A DNA stretch of 64,000 bases from Streptomyces sp. NBC_01197 (GTDB taxonomy: Bacteria; Actinomycetota; Actinomycetes; Streptomycetales; Streptomycetaceae): the NCBI RefSeq assembly GCF_036010505.1, contig NZ_CP108569.1, positions 4,320,001-4,384,000 on the forward strand, in the 5' to 3' direction. Numbering within the stretch: position 1 is the first letter of the stretch; every line of letters begins with the position of its first letter. A program made the translations under genes and the position numbers. Below are positions 58,088-64,000 of this stretch, in pieces. The notes under the pieces are model-generated. The model made no database searches. It saw nothing but the letters and a program-made list of their open reading frames with translations, and was not told where the DNA came from.

Positions 58088-58858
58088 TCAGTGCTGGTAG
58101 AAGATCCGGTCGCGGTACTCCGTGAACACCCGGCCGTTCCACTCGTGCCCGCCGTCGACGTTGCCCGAGCGCAGCAGCGGTGGCTCGATGCCGCGGTGGG
58201 CCAGTGCGCCTGCCGCCGAGGCCATCATCGCCTGCATCAGTGCGCTGGCGACGACGGTCGACGCGGGCGCGAAGGGGGCCTCGACCCCCTCGGCGGTGAG
58301 CTCCGCGTCGCCCACCGGGATCCTGCTGTCCACCACGATGTCGCAGTGGTCCTTGAGGTACGTACCGGAGGAGTGCCGTGACGTGGTCTCTTTCGTGTAC
58401 GCCACCGACGTCACGCCGATGACCTTCAGACCCAGGGCACGGGCGCTCATCGCCATCTCCACGGGGAGCGCGTTGCGCCCGGAGAGCGAGATGATCACGA
58501 GTACGTCGCCGGCCGCGGCCGGACTGGAGTGGAGCACGGCGCTCGCGAGACCGTCGACCCGCTCCAGGGCCGAGCCGAGCGTGGCCGGCCTGACGTCGAC
58601 GCCGAGGGTGCCGGGGACAGCGAGCAGGTTCATCAGGGCGAGGCCGCCCGCGCGGTAGACCACATCCTGAGCGGCCAGCGAGGAGTGGCCCGCGCCGAAG
58701 GCGAAGAGGCGGCCGCCCGCCTGCACGGTGTCGGCTATCGCGGAACCGGCCGCCGCCACGTTCTGTGACTCCTCGTCGCGCACCTGGCGAAGCAGGCCGA
58801 TCGCGGCGTCGAAGAACTCGCCGGCAAGGCCGCTGCTCCCGCTGTTCTCGCTGCTCAT
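58088..58858 (-). CDS. SIS-domain phosphosugar-binding protein
   Basis: A 256-residue SIS (sugar isomerase) protein. AGGRLFAFGAGHSSLAAQDVVYRAGGL near residue 50 and VLVIISLSGRNALPVEMAMSARALGLKVIGVTS near 120 are the two phosphosugar-binding segments. NagB/GmhA-like folds act on sugar phosphates such as N-acetylmuramic acid 6-phosphate. Here there is no enzyme partner visible; the product is unknown. The ATG 58858 start was chosen; GTG 58867 and ATG 58864 are in frame. It is divergent from the DtxR gene, as I recall for SCO4393/SCO4394. Confidence 0.88.
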   Translation of the reverse strand: MSSENSGSSGLAGEFFDAAIGLLRQVRDEESQNVAAAGSAIADTVQAGGRLFAFGAGHSSLAAQDVVYRAGGLALMNLLAVPGTLGVDVRPATLGSALERVDGLASAVLHSSPAAAGDVLVIISLSGRNALPVEMAMSARALGLKVIGVTSVAYTKETTSRHSSGTYLKDHCDIVVDSRIPVGDAELTAEGVEAPFAPASTVVASALMQAMMASAAGALAHRGIEPPLLRSGNVDGGHEWNGRVFTEYRDRIFYQH

Positions 58859-58984
58859 GCGCATCACGGTGCGGTCCGTACCAGGGCGGTGTCAATACCG
58901 CCCACGTCCTGCGCGGACCGGTTGTCGGAGGTATGCGTCAGAATTGGATGAGGGCCATAGCGGTAGCGGAGCATAGGGGCACGT

Positions 58985-59677
58985 ATGAGTGGGCTGATCG
59001 ACACTACGGAGATGTACCTCCGCACCATCCTTGAGCTGGAGGAGGAAGGTGTGGTCCCCATGCGGGCCCGCATCGCGGAGCGGCTCGACCAGAGCGGGCC
59101 GACGGTCAGCCAGACCGTGGCGCGCATGGAGCGTGACGGCCTGGTGGCCGTCGCGAGCGACCGGCATCTGGAGCTGACGGAGGAGGGCCGGCGGCTGGCG
59201 ACGCGCGTCATGCGCAAGCACCGGCTCGCCGAGTGCCTCCTTGTCGACGTGATCGGCCTGGAGTGGGAGCAGGTGCATGCCGAGGCCTGCCGCTGGGAGC
59301 ACGTGATGAGCGAGGCGGTGGAGCGGCGCGTGCTGGAGCTGCTGCGCCATCCCACGGAGTCGCCGTACGGCAATCCGATCCCGGGTCTGGAGGAGCTGGG
59401 CGAGAAGGCCGAGGCGGACCCCTTCCTCGACGAGGGCCTGCTGAGCCTGGCCGAGCTGGATCCGGGCGCCGACGGGAAGAACGTGGTGGTGCGCCGGATC
59501 GGCGAGCCCATCCAGACCGACGCCCAGCTGATGTACACGCTGCGTCGCGCGGGGGTGCAGCCCGGCTCGGTGGTGAGTGTCACGGAGTCGCCCGGCGGGG
59601 TCCTGGTGGGCAGCGGCGGCGAGGCCGCCGAGCTCAACCCCGAAGTGGCTTCGCACGTCTTTGTGGCCAAGCAGTAG
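58985..59677 (+). CDS. DtxR/DmdR-type iron-dependent repressor
   Basis: A 230-residue metal-dependent repressor of the IdeR/DtxR family. The HTH is VPMRARIAERLDQSGPTVSQTVARMERDGLVAVASDRHLELTEEGRRLA (about 25-72). The metal-site segment AECLLVDVIGLEWEQVHAEACRWEHVMSEAVERRVLELL holds the conserved Cys, Glu and His residues, and the SH3-like domain is at the end. It should use Fe2+ to repress siderophore and iron-uptake genes. Two long ORFs lie antiparallel over the whole gene, recalling the adm gene described opposite dmdR1 in S. coelicolor. Confidence 0.93.
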   Translation: MSGLIDTTEMYLRTILELEEEGVVPMRARIAERLDQSGPTVSQTVARMERDGLVAVASDRHLELTEEGRRLATRVMRKHRLAECLLVDVIGLEWEQVHAEACRWEHVMSEAVERRVLELLRHPTESPYGNPIPGLEELGEKAEADPFLDEGLLSLAELDPGADGKNVVVRRIGEPIQTDAQLMYTLRRAGVQPGSVVSVTESPGGVLVGSGGEAAELNPEVASHVFVAKQ

Positions 59678-60015
59678 CCAGAGCGGCAGCAATAGCGGTA
59701 GCAGTAGTGCGACAGCAAGTAGTGCGGTAGCGGTAGTGCAGAAGCAGAGGTCCTGGAAGCAGAGGTCCGTCGTGCGCTGGGCGGGCGGTTGCGGTCGGCC
59801 CGCGCAATGGTGCGGGAACGGCCCCGGCCGCACGTAACCCGTGCGAGGCTGACGCCTATGACCTGACGACGGTGTCAGGTCCGGACCTGTCGCGGCCCGA
59901 TGCGGCCCGCCCGTCCGGTAGGGAGGGGAGCAGATGCATGCGTCTGTCGCGGACTCACCGGGCCCCGCAGCGGGTCCCATGCCGGGCCCCGCACCAGGAG
60001 GCCCCGCACGCAGAG
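59678..60015. other. Gap after the DtxR gene
   Basis: No gene is supported. Just after the stop, near-repeats of gtagcggtag and two copies of AGCAGAGGTCC lie at 59685-59770. An inverted repeat ACCTGAC/GTCAGGT is at about 59858-59880. Confidence 0.45.
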
Positions 60016-60043
60016 GGCCCCGGCGCTCGGAAGCGCCGGGGCC
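60016..60043. terminator. Perfect 12-bp terminator hairpin
   Basis: GGCCCCGGCGCT, loop CGGA, AGCGCCGGGGCC. It lies between the DtxR gene and the next promoter and lacks a U-tract, as is usual here. Confidence 0.85.
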
Positions 60044-60208
60044 TGACCTCCCCGCGCCGACCTGGAGCCCCGAGCTCTCAAGGTCGGCCTGAGCGGACCC
60101 TCATCCCCGAGTGGTCCGCCCCCCGCACGAAATCTCCCCCGGGCAGCAACCCTCAATCCTCGGGAGTTGTCACTCGAAGGTGGGGTGTTGAGGAGGGGAA
60201 CCGTATTT

Positions 60209-60224
60209 TCGAATGCGAGTTCGA
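60209..60224. promoter_or_regulatory. LexA-like SOS box upstream of an alpha/beta hydrolase
   Basis: TCGAATGCGAGTTCGA matches the actinobacterial SOS consensus TCGAAC-N4-GTTCGA at 11 of 12 defined positions. It is followed by TAGCCT (60225-60230), a possible -10 element, and lies 92 bp before the next gene. Confidence 0.6.
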
Positions 60225-60315
60225 TAGCCTGTGTGACGCGACATGGATCTACCACCTGAGCGGCCTGCGGCAGGTGCGGACCGACCACCCGGGGGACTGA
60301 AGGGGGTGCCAGAAC

Positions 60316-61182
60316 ATGGTGCAGCGCATCGACGTGACCGGACCCGACGGCGTACGCCTTGCCGCCTGGGAGTTCGCCGACCCGCCCAAGGACACCGACG
60401 GGGGCGCCGAGCGCCCGCCCGGCGTCTTACTGCTGCACGGGCTGATGGGCCGCGCCTCGCACTGGGCGTCCACCGCGCGCTGGCTCTCCGAGCGGCACCG
60501 CGCGGTCGCCCTCGACCAGCGCGGCCACGGACGCAGCGACAAGCCGGCCGAAGGCCCGTACACCCGGGACGCCTACGTGGCCGACGCGGAGGCCGCGATC
60601 GTTCAGCTGGGGCTCGCCCCCGTCACCCTCATCGGCCACTCGATGGGCGCCCTCACCGCCTGGCAGCTCGCGGCCAAACGGCCGGACCTGGTCCGGGCCG
60701 TGATCATCTGCGACATGCGGGCCTCCGCCCTGGGGGTCGCCTCCCAGCGCGAATGGGAGGACTGGTTCAGCTCCTGGCCCGTCCCCTTCGCGACGCTCGC
60801 CGACGTACGGAAGTGGTTCGGCGAGGACGACCCCTGGGTGGAGCGCCCGAATCCGTCCCGCGGTGAGTTCTTCGCCGAGGTGATGGCGGAGAGCGCCGAC
60901 GGCTGGCGGCCGGTCTTCTCCCGGCGCCAGATGCTGAAGTCCCGTGAGACCTGGGTCTTCGACGCGCACTGGGAGGAGCTGGCTCAGGTGCAGTGCCCGG
61001 CACTGGTGGTCCGCGGACTGGACGGCGAGCTGGGCCGGGCGGAGTCACAGGAGATGGTCAGGGTGCTGCCCCGCGGTGAATACGCGGAAGTGGCCGACGC
61101 GGCCCATCTGATCCACTACGACCAGCCCGAGGCGTGGCGGGCGGCGATAGAGCCGTTCCTGGACGCGGTGGTCGCGCAGTAG
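60316..61182 (+). CDS. Alpha/beta hydrolase
   Basis: A 288-residue serine alpha/beta hydrolase. The oxyanion sequence LLLHGLMGRASHWAST is near residue 35, RAVALDQRGHGRSDKP near 60, and the nucleophile elbow IGHSMGA near 111. Asp in VVRGLDGELG and His in VADAAHLIHYDQP complete the triad. It resembles esterase, C-C hydrolase and haloperoxidase-like proteins. ATG 60316 has AAGGGGG upstream. It stands alone behind a LexA-like box, so damage-inducible expression is possible. Confidence 0.9.
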   Translation: MVQRIDVTGPDGVRLAAWEFADPPKDTDGGAERPPGVLLLHGLMGRASHWASTARWLSERHRAVALDQRGHGRSDKPAEGPYTRDAYVADAEAAIVQLGLAPVTLIGHSMGALTAWQLAAKRPDLVRAVIICDMRASALGVASQREWEDWFSSWPVPFATLADVRKWFGEDDPWVERPNPSRGEFFAEVMAESADGWRPVFSRRQMLKSRETWVFDAHWEELAQVQCPALVVRGLDGELGRAESQEMVRVLPRGEYAEVADAAHLIHYDQPEAWRAAIEPFLDAVVAQ

Positions 61183-61247
61183 CGGGGGCCGGGCGGGCAA
61201 GCCCCCTGGCCCCCCGGCCCCCCCCAGGCCCCTCGCTGCCCCAGAGC
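61183..61247. terminator. G/C-rich inverted repeat between convergent genes
   Basis: GGGGGCCGGG and related CCCCCGGCCCCCC runs at about 61186-61223 can pair to a GC-rich stem separating the hydrolase and ABC permease genes. Confidence 0.5.
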
Positions 61248-62876
61248 TCACCCCTTGCTGACCGCCAGGAGGATCTCCGGCAGCCGGCCGGCAGCCTGGG
61301 GTGCGGCCGCCCGCAGTCCTGCCCAGGCCGCCGCCGTCCCGTACACCGCGCCCAGCGGCAGCAGCATCCACAGATAGGGCTCGTGGCCCGTGACGTGCAG
61401 GGCGATCAGCAGGGCGATCACCGGTGAGCAGAGCAGCGCCGCCGAGACCATTCCGCCGAAGATGGAGATCCAGGCGAGCCCCGCCTGCCCCGGGGCGACG
61501 TTCTTGTGGGCGTTGTCCTGCGGGATCGAGTACGGGAAGCGGGCCGAGGTCACGGCGCCCGTCCCCAGCATCGCGCCGAGCAGGGCGAACGCCAGCCCCA
61601 TCGCCTCGGGCAACGCGCCCCAGTCGCCGAGCAGACCGGCCGTGACCACCGTGACCAGAGCGGTGTAGGGGACGGTGATCAGGCCGAGGGCCAGGGCGCG
61701 CGACCGCAGTTCGACGAACGCGTCCCGGGGCGACGAGATGGTCTGCGCGACCATCCAGAACGCGGAGGTGTCCTGGCCGAACTGGTTGTACATCTGGATG
61801 CCGAGCATCCCCGCGGCGAAGCACGAGAAGTAGATGGAACCGCTGCCCTGCACCGCGTTGAGCAGGGGCACGATCAGTCCGATCGCGAGCGAGGCGATCC
61901 ACGCGGCCTTGGTCTTCGGGTCGCGCCAGACGTAGCGCAGGGTCCGGAGCATCACCGTGCCCGTACGGCCCTCGGGCAGCAGCCGCGAGAAACCCCCCGC
62001 CGACTCCTTGCGGCTCGGTCCGGCCGCCGCGAGCGTCGAGCCGTCCGGCGAGGTCATCAGCCGGACCAGGGTGCGCCGCCAGGCTTGGAGCATGATCACC
62101 AGGAAGGCCGCCGCGATGGCGAGTTGGGCCACGGCCGCTCCGTACGAGCCGGCGCTCGCCGAGTCGACCGCGCCGATCGCCGAGGCCGGCGGCAGCCACC
62201 GCACCACGTCCCCGGTCGGGTCGAGTGCGGAAAGTCCGCCGGCCCTGCCGAGCCGCTGCGCACCGAAGTTGACCGCCTGGATACCGATCGCGATCACCAG
62301 ACCGCTCAGTACGGCCAGATCGCGGCCCTTGCGCGAGGTGAGCAGCCGCACGTTGGCGGCGGCCACCGTCCGCGCCAGCGCCACACAGCTCAGCACGGTG
62401 AGCGGAACGGCGATGACGGCGGCCACCGCTGCCGCCGCGTTCGTCGCCACGGCGAAGGCGGAACCGACCGCCAGACAGAGCGTGAACAGCGGCCCGATGC
62501 CCACCAGCGAGGCGGCGAGCAGGGCCCGTACGAGCGGTTGCGGGCGCAGCGGCAGCATCACCAGACGGCTCGGGTCCAGCGTCTCGTCCCCGCCGGGGAA
62601 GAACAGCGGCATCGCCGCCCACCCCACCGCGAGCACGAGCATGAGGATGACCGTCAGGGTGGCCGCGTGCGGGTGGCCGTGCAGCAGGACGAGGCCGAGA
62701 AGCAACAGCGCCGCGAAGAACAGGGAGCCGGCGACCGACGCGATGTACGCGGCCCTGCGGCCCGACGACTGGCGCAGGCCGTTGCGGAGCAGGGAGAGCT
62801 TCAGCCCGATGAAGACGGCGGTGAGGGAGGGGGCGGGCCGCTGGGTGTCCGGGGCGGTGGCGGTCGTCGCGGTCAT
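61248..62876 (-). CDS. ABC exporter permease (ABC-2 like)
   Basis: A 542-residue membrane protein with about 12 helices, containing AAYIASVAGSLFFAALLLLGLVLLHGH near the N terminus and AGMLGIQMYNQFGQDTSAFWMVAQTISSPRDAFVELRSRALALG in the middle. It resembles Streptomyces permeases paired with single ATPases, without conserved substrate-specific motifs. It overlaps the ATPase gene by ATGA (62873-62876) and probably forms a multidrug or lipid exporter with it. Cargo unknown. Confidence 0.88.
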   Translation of the reverse strand: MTATTATAPDTQRPAPSLTAVFIGLKLSLLRNGLRQSSGRRAAYIASVAGSLFFAALLLLGLVLLHGHPHAATLTVILMLVLAVGWAAMPLFFPGGDETLDPSRLVMLPLRPQPLVRALLAASLVGIGPLFTLCLAVGSAFAVATNAAAAVAAVIAVPLTVLSCVALARTVAAANVRLLTSRKGRDLAVLSGLVIAIGIQAVNFGAQRLGRAGGLSALDPTGDVVRWLPPASAIGAVDSASAGSYGAAVAQLAIAAAFLVIMLQAWRRTLVRLMTSPDGSTLAAAGPSRKESAGGFSRLLPEGRTGTVMLRTLRYVWRDPKTKAAWIASLAIGLIVPLLNAVQGSGSIYFSCFAAGMLGIQMYNQFGQDTSAFWMVAQTISSPRDAFVELRSRALALGLITVPYTALVTVVTAGLLGDWGALPEAMGLAFALLGAMLGTGAVTSARFPYSIPQDNAHKNVAPGQAGLAWISIFGGMVSAALLCSPVIALLIALHVTGHEPYLWMLLPLGAVYGTAAAWAGLRAAAPQAAGRLPEILLAVSKG

Positions 62877-63649
62877 CGCGGGCTCCCGCCCAGCCAGTCG
62901 AGGCTGTCCCCGGCGTGCCTGCCGTGCGCGCCGACCAGTTCGAGGAACGCCTCCTGGAGGGAAGGCGCGGTTCCGCGTACCTCGGCGAGCGGTCCCTGGG
63001 CGCGGATCCGGCCGCCCGCCATCACCGCCACCCAGTCGCAGAGCGACTCGACCAGCTCCATCACATGGCTGGAGAAGACGACCGTCGCGCCGGAGCGGGT
63101 GTAGCGCTCCAGCACGCCGCGGATCGTCTGCGCGGAGACCGGGTCGACGCCCTCGAACGGCTCGTCCAGGAAGAGCACTTCGGGGTTGTGCAGCAGCGCG
63201 GCGGCCAGCCCGATCTTCTTGCGCATCCCGGTCGAGTAGTCGACCACCAGCTTGTGCTGGGCGCCCGCCAGGTCGAGTACGTCCAGGAGTTGGGTGGCCC
63301 GCTTGTCGACCTCGGGGCCGGGCAGTCCGCGCAGCCGCCCGCTGTACGCGAGGAGTTCACGCCCCGACAGCCGCTCGAACAGCCGCAGTCCCTCGGGCAG
63401 TACGCCGATCCGGGACTTGACCGCTACGGGGTCCTGCCAGACGTCGTGGCCCGCCACTTCGACGGTGCCCTGGTCGGGCCTGAGCAGGCCCGTCACCATG
63501 GAGAGAGTGGTGGTCTTGCCCGCCCCGTTGGGGCCGACCAGGCCGATGAACTGGCCCGCGGGCAGATCGAGATCGATCCCGGCGACCGCGATCTGCTCCC
63601 CGAACCGCTTCCACAGTCCCTTAACCCGTACGGCTGCCTGGTCCGGCAT
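62873..63649 (-). CDS. ABC exporter ATP-binding subunit
   Basis: A 258-residue ATPase. Walker A is GLVGPNGAGKTTTL near residue 38, the Q-loop is VLPEG, the signature is a degenerate YSTGMRKKIGLA near 135, and Walker B LFLDEPFEGVDP near 157, with SSHVMELVESLCDWV (H-loop). It resembles CcmA/NatA-type exporters. ATG 63649 is in a small upstream region with AAAGG. It pairs with the overlapping permease gene. Confidence 0.94.
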   Translation of the reverse strand: MPDQAAVRVKGLWKRFGEQIAVAGIDLDLPAGQFIGLVGPNGAGKTTTLSMVTGLLRPDQGTVEVAGHDVWQDPVAVKSRIGVLPEGLRLFERLSGRELLAYSGRLRGLPGPEVDKRATQLLDVLDLAGAQHKLVVDYSTGMRKKIGLAAALLHNPEVLFLDEPFEGVDPVSAQTIRGVLERYTRSGATVVFSSHVMELVESLCDWVAVMAGGRIRAQGPLAEVRGTAPSLQEAFLELVGAHGRHAGDSLDWLGGSPR

Positions 63650-63761
63650 GGTGCAGCGCCTTTCGGAGTCCCAGCTCTTGCGCCCACCCTACGGTCGCTT
63701 GCCGCCCGGCCGGGCCCTGCATCCAGGACCCGGTTCCAGGCCGCCTGTGGCAATCAACTCG

Positions 63762-63796
63762 CTACCGGCTACCGGCTACCGGCTATCGGCTACCGG
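63762..63796. repeat. Five tandem heptamers GCTACCG at the end of a coding region
   Basis: Copies at 63762, 63769, 63776, 63783 (GCTATCG) and 63790. Because the unit is 7 bp, it shifts frame at each copy; one copy creates the TAG stop of the gene at 63776. Confidence 0.85.
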
Positions 63797-64000
63797 CCGG
63801 GTCTCCTGGCCGCAGGCGTACGCGAGGGGGCCGGTCAGCTCGTCCGCGTCGGGCAGCCAGCGGTTGGCGGCCGTCGGCCGCCGCGCCCACTGCACGGCCC
63901 CGGCGGCCCCGACCCGGGTGGGCGGCGCCGCGACGTAGTCGCCCTCGCCGCGGACCACCAGGTCGATCGTGGACGGCGCCCACCCCAGCCTCCGTACCAG
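63776..64000 (-). CDS. C-terminal end of a probable bifunctional DNA primase/polymerase
   Basis: Seventy-four codons of the 3' end of a gene that continues past the right edge. The sequence ends LGWAPSTIDLVVRGEGDYVA, APPTRVGAAGAVQWARRPTA, ANRWLPDADELTGPLAYACG and a short tail from the heptamer repeats. Streptomyces proteins with a bifunctional primase/polymerase N-terminal domain end in this way, as I recall. The catalytic domain is outside the window, so the call is tentative. Confidence 0.6.
   Translation of the reverse strand: MVRRLGWAPSTIDLVVRGEGDYVAAPPTRVGAAGAVQWARRPTAANRWLPDADELTGPLAYACGQETRPVADSR

Noticed and set aside
59872..60300. 142-residue ORF after the DtxR gene
   Set aside because: It runs through a perfect terminator hairpin and a probable promoter, and has no recognisable domain.

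Overview
The window is chromosomal DNA from a Streptomyces or close relative. GC content is very high with strong third-position bias, so long shadow ORFs lie antisense to most genes. A complete conservon (sensor kinase, roadblock, DUF742, GTPase, then a P450) is present. The right third carries a set I recall from Streptomyces coelicolor: acyl-CoA carboxylase, cinnamate-type CoA ligase, pdxH, citrate synthase, a SIS protein and a DtxR/DmdR iron regulator. I see no tRNA, rRNA, CRISPR array, prophage or intact insertion sequence.

Layout. 1-3163: conservon, minus strand. 3359-7283: FAD/Fe-S dehydrogenase and EamA exporter. 7376-17429: a catabolic island of nine enzyme genes plus a MarR regulator. 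Identical 18-bp operators lie at 9958 and 17471, and three promoters look leaderless. It combines a flavin reductase, a luciferase-like monooxygenase, an acyl-CoA ligase, a thioesterase, an FAD dehydrogenase, an epoxide hydrolase and a mycothiol-type DinB protein. Two further enzymes have recognisable folds but altered catalytic residues. 17719-19571: HxlR regulator with an alpha/beta hydrolase and a SnoaL protein. 19961-20441: two small proteins.

20844-28017: a tightly coupled five-gene operon (acyl-CoA dehydrogenase, ThDP 2-oxo acid decarboxylase, amino acid dehydrogenase, ADP-forming acyl-CoA synthetase, dienoyl-CoA reductase-like SDR). Its promoter carries the same motif as the operator between an amino acid permease (29505) and a TetR regulator (31255). 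I infer one amino acid uptake and degradation regulon. 32023-35961: PLP decarboxylase, GntR regulator and MHS transporter with matching operator motifs. 36088-46852: an atu/liu-like operon (DinB protein, AtuA, carboxylase beta and alpha chains, acyl-CoA dehydrogenase, CoA ligase, enoyl-CoA hydratase, TetR) behind a palindromic operator.

46886-52301: HTH/zinc protein, a TetR-hydrolase pair and two membrane proteins, one with a TIR-like cytosolic region. 52431-54427: citrate synthase and pdxH, divergent. 54428-54947 holds a candidate structured RNA. 54948-59677: PAS protein, a truncated DhbE-like adenylation protein without its P-loop, SIS protein and DtxR regulator. 60209-64000: a LexA-like box before an alpha/beta hydrolase, an ABC exporter and the end of a probable primase/polymerase. 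The least ordinary parts are the MarR island, the TetR-linked amino acid regulon and the DhbE-like protein.
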